Below are positions 1-6,825 of a DNA stretch of 11,062 bases, piece by piece. The DNA lies in NCBI GenBank assembly GCA_026770585.1, contig MU647046.1, positions 64,149 to 75,210 on the forward strand, written 5' to 3'. Each line of letters starts with the position of its first letter. Positions within the stretch are counted from its first letter, which is position 1. A program made the position numbers and the translations under genes. Source of the stretch: Baffinella frigidus (taxonomy: Eukaryota > Cryptophyceae > Cryptomonadales > Baffinellaceae). The notes beneath the pieces are model-generated. The model ran no database searches. It was not told where the DNA came from and saw only the letters and a list, made by a program, of their open reading frames with translations.

Positions 1-145
1 AAGGGATTTTCGGCCCAAATCGGGCCACTTTCCCGGTACCTTATCCGTAGGAACCCCCCCTATGTCCCTACGGATTGCCTACCGTAGGGTCCTCGGGCAT
101 ATCGCTTAAGGGTTATTCAACATCCCTTCGAAGTCCGCTGTGTGG
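1..145 (-). mobile_element. Family-A MITE-like element, 5' end cut by window start
   Basis: Short non-coding TIR element in reverse orientation. The window opens inside its TIR (AAGGGATT), followed by an internal hairpin GGCCC-AAATC-GGGCC at 12-26. Next come the conserved core (TCCGTAGG, a C-run, CCCTACGG...CCGTAGGG) and the terminal AAGTCCGCTGTGTGG. The order matches the copies at 1909, 8050, 8268 and 9387. It encodes nothing and would need a transposase from elsewhere. I see no target duplication on the right flank. Classification as a MITE is inference from size, TIRs and copy number. Confidence 0.75.
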
Positions 146-585
146 CGAGGCAGAGCGAGAACCTTCGCGAAAAGCTGGTGAGAGCACGCGGAGTGCCGTG
201 CTTCGGGGAGCCGATCATCTCAGGGCTGTCCGTGGCGGATAGATGGCCCTGTCGCGGGACGCGAAGTGGGACGTGACTCGTCAGCATTGTCAGCATTGCT
301 CGAAAGTGGTCGGTTCTCGAAAGTGGTTGGTGCGCGTGGGTTCGTGTGATGCAGCCTAACTTCTACTGCAAACCTACTTGACACTTCCACTAGCCCTGGG
401 AGGAGGCTCAAATAGTGCCCTGGAACGTTTTCGATTCACCGTGCCGGCCAGGCAAAATCGCCTGGCGGTGTCGACTTAAGTCCCAATCTTGGTACAAAAT
501 CTACTTTTGGGATTTCAGATCCAGAGCAGAATTTGAGCCACTTGCAAGGGCGAGTGGTTCCCTGTCGACATTTCAGCGTCAACAA
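146..585. other. Unclassified intergenic DNA
   Basis: No gene recognised. Small features only: a tandem TCAGCATTG pair near 281-299, a tandem TCTCGAAAGTGGT-like pair near 298-330, and a 7-bp hairpin GCCAGGC-AAAATC-GCCTGGC near 445-464. The frames at 220-411 (minus) and 415-681 (plus) have no recognisable domain and the plus frame runs into repeats. Confidence 0.5.
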
Positions 586-729
586 CGCCCGGACTTTGTC
601 GTCTCCCACTGTCTCCAACACTACTGTCGCGTCCTAGAATTTGTACCGATCACGTCCCCAAAACACAACCCTTCACACTAGATGGACGCAAAAAAATAAT
701 TTTCAGTGGGAGACGACAAAGTCCGGGCG
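586..729. repeat. 26-bp perfect inverted repeat with 92-bp loop
   Basis: Arms 586-611 and 704-729 are perfect reverse complements (core CCCGGACTTTGTCGTCTCCC). The right arm ends about 4 bp before the family-A element at 733, so this may be a separate foldback element or part of a composite. The loop shows no gene. Confidence 0.8.
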
Positions 730-732
730 CTG

Positions 733-893
733 TATACAGCGGACTTCGAAGGGATTTCGAATAACCCTGAAGCGATATGACCGAGGACCTTACGGTGGGC
801 AATCCGTAAGGACATGGGGAGGGTTCCTACGGATAAGTTAAACGGAAATGGCTTAAATCTGAAGCTCCCCCCCCCTCGTAGCCCGCTGTGTGG
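733..893 (+). mobile_element. Family-A MITE-like element
   Basis: Full-length forward copy of about 160 bp. The left TIR (ATACAGCGGACTTCGAAGG) and right TIR (CGTAGCCCGCTGTGTGG) are inverted relatives. The core hairpin at 788-811 reads CCTTACGG...CCGTAAGG, where most copies have CCCTACGG...CCGTAGGG, so both strands of one pair have changed together. A second hairpin at 850-866 (GGCTT...AAGCT) closes with one G-T wobble. A C-run lies just before the right TIR. No clear target duplication. Confidence 0.8.
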
Positions 894-899
894 GGAGGC

Positions 900-1366
900 T
901 AGAACTTCTCCCGGAGATCCAAATTCGCCAAAAAGGTAAAATACAATGAATTTCGGGTGTCTTGGCCGGAAATTCGAAACTACCCTTCAAGGTTTGCAGA
1001 AGTTGTGCCGATTCTCGCGTGAGACCTCACTGCCACGCCAGAGCCTTGGAAGGGGTCGCCAAAAGTCGATTTCCCCTCAAGACAGTGGTTTTCAAAAGTC
1101 AAAGAACCTTATCAGAAAAGTTTTAACAAAATCTACACCCACATCCAATCTGGCGTGGTGAGACCTCCACGCAAGGCGGTTGGATGAGGTATTCCCTTCT
1201 CTTCATTGGCATCGGTGCCTCTTACCGAGACCTCCACAACCTTCGATTATTTCAGGGTTCCCACCGTGTGGTGTGGTCGGACTTTTGGCGTGTTTCCTGG
1301 GCAAAATCCAACAATTGACTTGAGAATCTGTTCACACGGATAGCCTCGTGTGGGTTGGGGCAGTGT
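900..1366. other. Unclassified spacer with short dispersed and inverted repeats
   Basis: No gene recognised. The palindrome GTGAGACCTCAC at 1019-1030 is followed by CCACGCCAG (1033-1041), whose inverse CTGGCGTGG lies at 1150-1158 next to TGAGACCTC; GAGACCTCCAC recurs near 1227. A tip CCACCGTGTGG near 1261, resembling the family-B TIR, may be an element remnant. GACTTTTGGCGTGT near 1279 recurs near 3093. Confidence 0.45.
1036..1075 (+). repeat. Dispersed 40-bp repeat, copy 1
   Basis: Reads CGCCAGAGCCTTGGAAGG then GGTCGCCAAAAGT and TTTCCC. A close copy lies at 7698-7736 in the same orientation. Its identity is unknown; it may be a fragment of a larger interspersed repeat. Confidence 0.6.
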
Positions 1367-1430
1367 GGTCGGACCTGGGTTGGAGGAGCCTTGGAGGGGG
1401 ACGCTCTCGCCACGTGCAGCGACGCAGCCT
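1367..1430 (+). repeat. Direct segmental repeat, copy 1
   Basis: Begins GGTCGGACCTGGGT and ends GCGACGCAGCCT. It matches 1526-1592 nearly base for base. The purine tract at 1434-1515 separates the two copies. Confidence 0.85.
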
Positions 1431-1433
1431 CTG

Positions 1434-1515
1434 AAAAAGCCTCAGAAGAAGAAGCAGAAGAAGAAGCAGAAGAAGGAGGAGGAGGGGGGTGACAAAAAGA
1501 AGAAGAACAACAAGG
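1434..1515 (+). repeat. Purine-rich GAA/GAG microsatellite
   Basis: Imperfect run of AGAAGAAGCAGAAG, GGAGGAGGGG and AAAAAGAAGAAG units. It explains the Ser/Leu-rich and Lys-rich frames over 1252-1674 on both strands, which I do not treat as genes. Confidence 0.9.
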
Positions 1516-1525
1516 GAGCGTGGCT

Positions 1526-1635
1526 GGTCGGACCTGGGTAGGAGGAGCAGCCTTGGAGGGGAACGCTCTCGCCACGTGCAGCGACGAAGCCTGCCATCCA
1601 CCAGGGGCCCCTTCTTCAGCACACTCAACGCCCCT
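1526..1635 (+). repeat. Direct segmental repeat, copy 2
   Basis: Its first 67 bp repeat 1367-1430. Its last 67 bp (1569-1635, TCGCCACGTG...CAACGCCCCT) are repeated at 1781-1847. Copy 2 therefore carries both halves, and the family-A element at 1638 starts 3 bp after it. Confidence 0.85.
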
Positions 1636-1637
1636 TT

Positions 1638-1780
1638 CCACACAGCCACGCAGGAAAAACCTCGTCAAATGTAACCCGTTTCCCGTAACCGTATCCGTAG
1701 GAATCCCCCCTGTGTCCCTACGGATTGTCTACAGGTAGGGTCCCCCCTATGTCCCTACGGATTGCCTACCGTAGGGTCCC
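1638..1780 (-). mobile_element. Family-A MITE-like element, right end lost, core duplicated
   Basis: Begins CCACACAGCCACGCAGG and passes through AACCCGTTTCCCG to TCCGTAGGAA, resembling the 8268 copy. The core is present twice in tandem (near 1708-1740 and 1744-1780). The first copy has a weakened hairpin (CCCTACGG...CAGGTAGGG). The distal half with CGCTTAAGGG and the right TIR is missing; the segmental repeat follows directly. Confidence 0.7.
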
Positions 1781-1847
1781 TCGCCAAGTGGAGCGACGCA
1801 GCCTGCCATCCACCAGGGGCCCCTTCTTCAGAACATTCAACGCCCCT
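1781..1847 (+). repeat. Direct segmental repeat, copy 3 (3' half)
   Basis: 67 bp matching 1569-1635 with a few substitutions (TCGCCAAGTGGAGCGACGCA for TCGCCACGTGCAGCGACGAA). It follows the truncated family-A copy, so the element sits between two direct copies. Confidence 0.85.
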
Positions 1848-1908
1848 CGATTGAGAAGCTCGACATTGCAGGCCCTTCCCTCACGCCCGGGAGGTTTCAC
1901 GCCCCTTT

Positions 1909-2068
1909 CCACACAGCGGGCTACAAACGGATTTCGTGAATAACCCGGAAGTGGATACGGCATAGCCCCTACGGTAGGTAATACCGTAGGGACATAGGGG
2001 GGTTCCTACGGATAAGGTAACGGAAACTCGCTGAAAATCAGCTAAAAAATCCATTCGTAACCTGTGGG
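1909..2068 (+). mobile_element. Family-A MITE-like element with decayed right TIR
   Basis: The left TIR CCACACAGCGGGCTAC is intact. The core hairpin CCCTACGGTA...TACCGTAGGG has longer pairing than in most copies. The subterminal hairpin at 2030-2042 is GCTGA-AAA-TCAGC, unlike other copies in sequence but still paired. The right end CCATTCGTAACCTGTGGG is a degraded TIR. Length 160 bp as in the 8050 copy. Confidence 0.75.
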
Positions 2069-2549
2069 TTAAGAAGCTCGAGAATTCCAGAATTTTTCGG
2101 AAGGTTTCACGGGAACCTTCGGGGGCAGATATGCCCCGAGGTTGGCCGGATAAGACATCTAGCCCTCGCGGGATTCTTCGAGGGGGTATTCCAACACCAA
2201 AGTTGGAGCCATTACACCAAAGTGTCCACCAAAAGTTGACAAAAGTTGGGGAAACCTGCGAAATATGACTTTTGGAGTACCCCTACAACAATCCTGGGGG
2301 GTTCACGGGGCGTGACATTGCACGCACTTTCGGAAAGTCGATTCCGGCTCGCCAAAGTTGACACCCCCGGTTTCGCGGCCCAAATCTGGCAACTTTTCGC
2401 GCGTGTTCGTCAACTTTCGCGGAGTTTGGTCGTTTCCGGACACAGGCAGGACATGCAGGGCCCACTCGAGGCTAGAAATGTAACTATTTTGAAATCGGGG
2501 TTCCTTTACAAGTGGGGCGATGTGCAGTAATTTTCACACACATACTCGC
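2069..2549. other. Unclassified spacer with AAAGTTG motifs
   Basis: No gene recognised. Contains a small hairpin (GGGGCAGATATGCCCC near 2123-2138), several CAAAGTTG or AAAGTTGAC motifs between 2196 and 2425, and a TGGCAACTTTTCGCG stretch resembling 7325-7336 and 7577-7586. The frame at 2246-2530 has no recognisable domain. Confidence 0.45.
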
Positions 2550-2595
2550 GTTTGGTCACGTAGCCCGCAGATATCCGCGGGCTACGTGACCAAAC
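2550..2595. repeat. Perfect 19-bp-arm hairpin built on family-A TIR core
   Basis: GTTTGGTCACGTAGCCCGC (2550-2568), loop AGATATCC, then its exact reverse complement (2577-2595). The inner part GCGGGCTACG is the core of the family-A TIR, so this may be two TIR tips joined head to head after loss of the element body, or a minimal foldback. Confidence 0.9.
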
Positions 2596-2660
2596 CCGCC
2601 CGTGACTGGTACAAATTTAACAACCCCACTTTTAAAATACTCCCTCTTCCAGCCTTGAGT

Positions 2661-2990
2661 GGACACAGCGGGCTACGACCAGCCTTTTGTCGGATTCTGG
2701 CCACGAATCGGTTGGGACGTCCTTAGGACCAGCCTACGTCCCTACGGTATTGCCTACCGTAGGGACGGTATTGCCTACCGTAGGGACGGTATTGCCTACC
2801 GTAGGGACAGGGTTGCCTACCGTAGGGACGGTATTGCCTACCGTAGGGACGGGATTGCCTACCGTAGGGACGGGATTGCCTACCGTAGGGACGGTGTTGC
2901 CTACCGTAGGGACAGGGTTGCCTACCGTAGGGACGGTATTGCCTACCGTAGGGACGGTATTGCCTACCGTAGGGTCCTCTGGATTATCCG
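2661..2990 (-). mobile_element. Family-A relative with amplified core
   Basis: The left tip GGACACAGCGGGCTACGA is a family-A TIR. The middle is the 21-bp array at 2738-2973, which starts and ends like the family-A core (GTCCCTACGG ... CCGTAGGGTCCT). Sequence between TIR and array differs from other copies and I cannot find a matching right TIR, so the right limit is approximate. Confidence 0.55.
2738..2973 (+). repeat. Eleven tandem copies of a 21-bp dyad unit
   Basis: The 13-mer GCCTACCGTAGGG occurs eleven times at 21-bp spacing (unit GGTATTGCCTACCGTAGGGAC). Variants of the linker (GGTATT, GGGATT, GGTGTT, AGGGTT) are interspersed. Each unit can pair CCTACGGTA with TACCGTAGG. Because 21 is divisible by three and no stop falls in the unit, long frames open on both strands (PTVGTVL, AYRRDGI, PTVGNTV). 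They are by-products of the repeat. Confidence 0.97.
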
Positions 2991-3382
2991 CGTACGGCCT
3001 GTTCACGAAACCCCTTAGTAGTCCAGAACCGCTCAAAAGGCTATGCCTCACATCGAGCCCGGATATCCGGGCGTCACGTGCCCAACAATTGCTGACTTTT
3101 GGCGTGTATCCTAAGAAAAGAAAAAACTTTACAACGTTCCCCAAAGTGTTCGGAGTGGGTGGGAAAAGGGAACCCCATTAGTAGTCCGGCGGGGATCGGA
3201 AAATACGAACGAGTTGAAGCGCGTTTTCCACTGTTACTTCTTAAGTTAACAGAGGTTCCACTTTTGCTTTGAGACGTTCCACTCTCGACTTTTGTCTCGG
3301 TGGGCCGCGCTCTTTCCCTGAGAAACAATCCAATAACCAACTTTACATCCCCATAGCGTTCTGAGCCCACATCCAGGACTAC
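2991..3382. other. Unclassified spacer
   Basis: No gene recognised. AACCCC(T/A)TTAGTAGTCC occurs twice (near 3010 and 3172), and GGCCTGTTCACG near 2996 matches the sequence beside the family-B right TIR at 6750. The minus-strand frames over 3074-3701 show no domain and cross into satellite sequence. Confidence 0.45.
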
Positions 3383-3446
3383 CCACACGGTGGACTACGG
3401 ACCTTTCATCACAAGTCAACTTACCCTGTAGGCAGTTAACTTTAAG
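3383..3446 (+). mobile_element. Family-B element, 5' half only
   Basis: CCACACGGTGGACTACGGACC then TTTCATCACAAGTCAACTT to AGTTAACTTTAAG, colinear with 6663-6730 in the complete copy. No CACCGTGTGG end follows, so the 3' part is lost. Confidence 0.65.
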
Positions 3447-3526
3447 TATTTGGGGGAAAGGGGAAATACAAAAGAGGTGGAGCTGCTCCGAAAACTCGCT
3501 CCGAACAGCCGCGGGCTCCCATGCCG

Positions 3527-4475
3527 AAAACTCGCCCCGAAAACACTGCCCTTTCTCCGCGTGCTGGTGCCCCCGTGTCCGTTTGGCCGCGAAAGGTCGT
3601 GCCTGGGTTTGGGGTTTAGGGTTCAGGGTTTGGTGTTTAGGCGTGAGGGTTTCGGGTGTCGGGCGGTTCGGTTTTCGGCCGAAAGCTGGCCCTGAAAACA
3701 CTGCCTTTGCTCCGCCCTTGCGCTAGGAGGTTTTCGCGTAGTTGATCGAGAGAGGGGTCCGTTTGGCCACGATGGGTCGTGCCTGGGTTTTGGGTTTAGG
3801 GTTCAGGGCCGAAAGCTCGCCGCGAAAACACTGCTTTTTCTCCGCCCTCGCCCCAGGAGATTCCGCGTGCCCCTGCATCCGAATCCCAAACGGGATCTGC
3901 GTCCGGGCTTAGGGCTTAGGATTCAGGGTTCATGATTTTCTTCGGGGTTGAAGGTTTAGGAAACCCTCAAGGTTTGGGGTTCAGGAACCCCTCGAACGGC
4001 AACCCGACCATGTGCATCCGCATCGCGCACCCGTGTCCGTTTGGCCGCGATGGGTCGTGCCTGGGTTTGGGGGTTAGGGGTTAGGCCCCCAAAACAGGAG
4101 GTTCCGCGTGCTTGTTCGGAAGCTGGCCCCAAAAACAACGATTTAGGTGTCAAAACTGGCCCCGAAAACAGGGTTTAGGTGTAAAAACTGGCCCCGAAAG
4201 CACTGCTTTTTCTCCGCCCTTGCCCCACAAGGTTCCGCGTGCTTGATCGGGAGAAGGGTGCGGTGCTGCCGTGTCCGTTTGGCCGCGATGGGTCGTGCCT
4301 GGGTTTGGGGGTTAGGGTTTAGGGTTTAGGGTTTCAGTGTAAAAACTTGCTCTGAAAACACCGCCCTTTCTCCGCCCTTGCCCCAGAAGGTTCTGCGTAG
4401 TTGATCGAGAGAGGGGTCCGTTTGGCTGCGATGGGTCGTGCCTGGGTTTGGGGTTTAGGGTTTAGGGTTTAGGTG
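3527..4475 (+). repeat. Subtelomere-like satellite with TTTAGGG runs
   Basis: A module containing GAAAACACTGCC(T)TTT, TCTCCGCCCTTGCCCCAGG, TTGATCGAGAGAGGGG and a 34-bp constant piece starting GTCCGTTTGGCCGCGATGGG is repeated. The 34-bp piece occurs at 3577, 3757, 4035, 4273 and 4416, so unit length varies (about 143-278 bp). Each piece runs into TGGGTTTGGGG and then TTTAGGG or TTCAGGG heptamers, with short pure runs near 4313-4335 and 4452-4472. The arrangement resembles subtelomeric satellite; location near a chromosome end is inference. Confidence 0.85.
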
Positions 4476-4754
4476 ATAAGGCGTCGGGTGTCGGGTGGCG
4501 GGGTTCAGTTTTCGAATTTCGGGCTCCAGGTTTCGGGTTTCAGGTGTCAGGTTTCAGGTTTCATGTGGAGGGTAGGTTTCAGGTTTCAGGTTTCAGGTTT
4601 GAAATTTCAGGTTTCAGGTGTCAGGTTTCATGTGGAGGGTAGGTTTCAGGTTTCAGGTTTCAGGTTTCAGGTTTCAGGTTTCAGGTGGAGAGCTGGTTTC
4701 AGGTTTCGGGTCTCGGGTTCCGGGTTTCGAGTTTCAGGTTTCGGGTTTCGGGGG
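4476..4754 (+). repeat. TTTCAGG/TTTCGGG heptamer array
   Basis: Mostly 7-bp periodic GTTTCAG with TTTCGGG, TTCCGGG and TGTCAGG variants. A higher-order unit carrying TTTCATGTGGAGGGTAGG starts at 4559 and 4626 (67-bp period), with a diverged third member near 4680. Same period and G-rich strand as TTTAGGG, and it directly follows TTTAGGG runs. Open frames across it (FQVSGFR repeats) are low-complexity artefacts. Confidence 0.95.
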
Positions 4755-4818
4755 TCTCAAATTTAAATTGAATCAAATTTGAGGGGATCTCAAATTTAAA
4801 TCGAATCGAATCAAATGG
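4755..4818. repeat. CAAATTTAAAT block, two 33-bp units
   Basis: TCTCAAATTTAAATTGAATC at 4755 recurs as TCTCAAATTTAAATCGAATC at 4788. AT-rich and partly palindromic, abutting the heptamer array. Related CAAATTTGA repeats lie at 6440-6475 and 8957-9045. Confidence 0.85.
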
Positions 4819-4879
4819 AGGGGGGGCGGGGCCTCACAACCTGTGCTGCCGCTGCCAGATCTCCGCATACGCAAACCTA

Positions 4880-4921
4880 GTTCAGGGTGCAGGGTTCAGC
4901 GTTCAGCGTTCAGGGCTTAGG
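4880..4921 (+). repeat. Short TTCAGGG/TTCAGCG heptamer run
   Basis: GTTCAGG, GTTCAGC, GTTCAGC, GTTCAGG steps of 7 bp ending in GCTTAGG, another degenerate telomere-like patch beyond the AT-rich block. Confidence 0.7.
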
Positions 4922-4927
4922 CAAGGG

Positions 4928-5000
4928 TGTGCCATTTGAACCGAGAAATTGTGTGTTAACCGAGCAATTGGAGCCATTTGCACCGAGAAATTAGAGCCAT
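4928..5000 (+). repeat. GCCATTTGNACCGAGNAATT repeats
   Basis: GCCATTTGAACCGAGAAATT, TTAACCGAGCAATT and GCCATTTGCACCGAGAAATT are consecutive variants; a further copy (CCATTTCAACCGAGCAATC) lies near 6056 inside the 516-bp element. Identity unknown. Confidence 0.6.
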
Positions 5001-5029
5001 CCGCCGCCAAGCGAAAGAAGCACAAATTT

Positions 5030-5063
5030 AAAAGCCAGAGGCGGAAACCCGGCTCTGGCTTTT
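5030..5063. repeat. 11-bp hairpin followed by a T run
   Basis: AAAAGCCAGAG (5030-5040) pairs with CTCTGGCTTTT (5053-5063) around a 12-nt loop, then TTTATTTC. It looks like a bacterial intrinsic terminator, but no bacterial gene is nearby and this window is full of unrelated hairpins. I annotate the structure, not the function. Confidence 0.75.
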
Positions 5064-5340
5064 TTATTTCACAAGTCCATTTCCTGAAGGATCCAGGTGA
5101 AAGTTTTGAAAATTCTTCAAAATTGTGTGCCCCGTCCTCGCTCGGCAGCGGGTAACCGAGGACTTGGACGGTGCTGACCACTGTCGAGCGAACTCCGCGC
5201 ATTTAAGACAGTCGAGGCTGGAAACGGCCTTGGCTTTCAGGTGAAAGTCCTTCTCTCTATGTCCTGCTCAGACACAGCCTCTGTGGGGGTGCATACATGG
5301 CGGCTGCGTTGGTAGTAATCAAGGTTTATTGCTGTGTTCT
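5064..5340. other. Unclassified spacer
   Basis: No gene recognised. Minor features: a small CACAGCCTCTGTG hairpin near 5273. The frames covering 4903-5202 on both strands are opened by the preceding hairpin and repeats and show no domain. Confidence 0.45.
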
Positions 5341-5341
5341 C

Positions 5342-5410
5342 TTCTTTTTTATAACTCTTTTCAAGTTTTTCCTCTTTTCAAGTTTTTTATAACTCTTTTC
5401 AAGTTTTTTT
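5342..5410 (+). repeat. Pyrimidine-rich 38-bp tandem repeat
   Basis: TATAACTCTTTTCAAGTTTTT occurs starting near 5350 and 5388, with an extra CCTCTTTTCAAG between. T-rich on the plus strand. Confidence 0.85.
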
Positions 5411-5667
5411 AGCTCGAAAGCGGTACCTGGTGAATTGGGAAAAGACTTTTATCGAACTTATGACGTCGGACCGTCAACTTAAAGCGTCCAGAGAGGGCTC
5501 GAACTAAGTGCTTCTTAACTAAGGACCTAAATGTACAACCGGATCTACCTGCCTTAGCGTCGGAGGCGTTCGCTTCACGACTCACTGGATTCGGGCCAGA
5601 ACACGATCCCGCAGTGGGCCTGAACCAGGGGGGGGGTAGGCAGGGGGATGGCCCGATAATGCTTTTA
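5411..5667. other. Unclassified spacer
   Basis: No gene or strong repeat seen apart from a G9 run near 5628-5637. I checked a TTCGA-containing stretch near 5490 as a tRNA T-arm and it does not fold. Confidence 0.4.
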
Positions 5668-6183
5668 CTATCATTTCTCTTCTTCTTCTTCTTCTTTATT
5701 ACTCTCGATACAGGTCCTAGATAGGCCCTTTAGCCTTGAGTTGAGTGATACAATGTCTATGAGCCTCAAGAACGAGCCCGCACCGGAAATGAAAATACCA
5801 CGTCACTAGTATGACCCCATCGTGTAGTCGTGTAGTAAATTTCGTTGCCCAAAAGCAATTAATTAACACTTTTGCAGAGGTTATATTGGACGGTGCGATA
5901 CCCGGTGAGTTCGCAGGCCTCTGTGAGGAGCGTCTGGATTGACTTAAAGCACATGATCAACTTACAGAAGCTTACAGCACAGGATCAACTTCTAGTACGC
6001 GAGCGTCTGGATCGGGTTGAGCCCCGCGGCTAGAAGGTTCTCCGCAGTGTGCCGCCATTTCAACCGAGCAATCGGGGCATGTTGACCAAGGAATTGCAAC
6101 GGGCTGATACTGGACTATTGTATCACTTCACTCAAGGCTTACGGGCCTATGGACCGGATCGAGAGTAATAAAGAAGATGATAG
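5668..6183. mobile_element. 516-bp element with long terminal inverted repeats
   Basis: The left arm 5668-5754 and right arm 6117-6183 are reverse complements over about 65 bp with scattered mismatches (CTATCAT ... TTTATTACTCTCGAT ... GCCTTGAGT...GTGATACAAT). The left arm carries an extra (TTC)n expansion. The interior holds the GTGTAGTAAATTTCGTTG motif (5830-5847), a CCCGGTGAGTTCGCAGG pre-header shared with 6489, and a 61-bp insertion at 5940-6000. No coding frame or obvious target duplication. A non-autonomous DNA transposon or foldback is the likeliest reading. Confidence 0.75.
5940..6000. mobile_element. 61-bp insertion bounded by 12-bp direct repeats
   Basis: GAGCGTCTGGAT at 5928-5939 is repeated at 6001-6012. 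The undisrupted relative at 6513-6524 has the motif once, continuing directly into CGGGTT. The inserted piece contains the 18-bp satellite in inverse orientation (GATCAACTTACAG, AGCACAGGATCAACTT). The direct repeat looks like a target-site duplication, though a replication slip could also produce it. Confidence 0.65.
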
Positions 6184-6238
6184 ACTCAGGGTAGGTCACA
6201 CGAGAGAGAAGATAATCTCGAGGGACCTACCCAGAGTC
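6183..6238. repeat. 15-bp-arm hairpin next to the 516-bp element
   Basis: GACTCAGGGTAGGTC (6183-6197) pairs with GACCTACCCAGAGTC (6224-6238) with one mismatch. It abuts the right TIR of the 516-bp element. Confidence 0.8.
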
Positions 6239-6263
6239 GTATATCACCAAGTATACAACGCAT

Positions 6264-6397
6264 ACTAATAGGGTAACAGCCTGAAAATGGGGTAGTTAGG
6301 CCTACGGCATTGCCTAGAACCTCCTACCGTAGGCCGAGACTTTTTGGTCCTAGGATCCCTCGGCCTACGGTAGGAGGTCCTAGGCAATGCCGTATGC
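6264..6397 (+). mobile_element. Family-C palindrome, right arm truncated
   Basis: The left arm from ACTAATAGGGTAACAGCCTG runs to GTAGGCCGAG. The loop holds TTTTTGGTCCTAGGAT. The right arm from 6360 pairs back to CAATGCCGTA and then diverges after 6397. The sequence is nearly identical to 9538-9719, so the outer third of the right arm is missing. Confidence 0.85.
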
Positions 6398-6418
6398 GAA
6401 GATAAAAGATGGGGCGGG

Positions 6419-6486
6419 TACCCGGGAATCAAATACCCGGGAATCAAATCAAATTTGAATCAAATCAAATTTGAATGAAATCAAAC
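6419..6486. repeat. TACCCGGGAATCAAA duplication and CAAATTTGAAT repeats
   Basis: TACCCGGGAATCAAA occurs at 6419 and 6434 in tandem, then AATCAAATCAAATTTG units follow. This is the same AT-rich dyad type as 4755 and 8957. Confidence 0.85.
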
Positions 6487-6488
6487 AT

Positions 6489-6635
6489 ACCCGGTGAGTT
6501 CGCAGGCCTCTGTGAGGAGCGTCTGGATCGGGTTCAGCCCCGCGGCTAGAAGGTACTCCGCGGTCTGTGTCCCCTGTCGCCCCACGCGCACGCAAACAGT
6601 AAGTTGACATTGTGCTATAAGTTGACGGGGGTCGG
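6489..6635 (+). repeat. Composite satellite block 1 (pre-header, header, 2 units, tail)
   Basis: The pre-header CCCGGTGAGTTCGCAGG...CTGGATCGGGTT (also at 5901) leads to the header GGCTAGAAGGTACTCCG at 6544. Then come about two 18-bp units (AAGTTGACATTGTGCTAT) and the tail TTGACGGGGGTCGGCC. The frame on the minus strand at 6481-6744 spans this block and shows no domain. Confidence 0.8.
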
Positions 6636-6662
6636 CCAGGAGAGGTTCCTGCGTCTGTGTAC

Positions 6663-6751
6663 CCACACGGTGGTCTACAAACCTTTCACCAAAAGTCGAC
6701 TTGCCTCGAGATAGTTCACTTTCAACGAAACCTTCGTAGCCCACCGTGTGG
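6663..6751 (+). mobile_element. Family-B TIR element, complete, 89 bp
   Basis: Left TIR CCACACGGTGGTCTACAAACC; right end AACCTTCGTAGCCCACCGTGTGG is its inverse with few mismatches. The internal part AAAGTCGACTTGCC...AGTTCACTTTCAACG matches the half copy at 3383. It sits between satellite blocks 1 and 2. No target duplication seen. Confidence 0.8.
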
Positions 6752-6825
6752 CCTGTTCACGCCAGGACACACGAGGAAATGTCAGAACGCGACGTTTCGT
6801 TTCGTGGTACTAAATGAGGGTGAGG

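Noticed and set aside
1252-1674. Frames rich in Ser/Leu, Lys or Gln on both strands
   Set aside because: They translate the GAA/GAG tract and the segmental repeat; no domain and no independent coding signal.
2738-2973. CRISPR array
   Set aside because: Units are contiguous with no unique spacers; it is a tandem satellite. The same holds for the 18-bp arrays at 6861-7263.
2659-3181. Repeat proteins with PTVGTVL, AYRRDGI or PTVGNTV units
   Set aside because: Both strands and several frames are open because the 21-bp unit is a multiple of three without stops; frames begin and end in unrelated sequence.
4300-4475. True chromosome end
   Set aside because: TTTAGGG runs are only three to four units long, degenerate, and followed by more than 6 kb of other sequence.
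5030-5072. Bacterial intrinsic terminator
   Set aside because: Shape fits, but the surroundings are eukaryotic-looking repeats with no bacterial gene, and hairpins are common in this window.
5470-5530. tRNA on the minus strand, from AGTTCGAGCCCT
   Set aside because: The T-arm stem does not pair and no D-arm or acceptor stem can be formed.
5690-6180. LTR retrotransposon
   Set aside because: The terminal repeats are inverted, not direct, and no primer-binding site or polyprotein is present.
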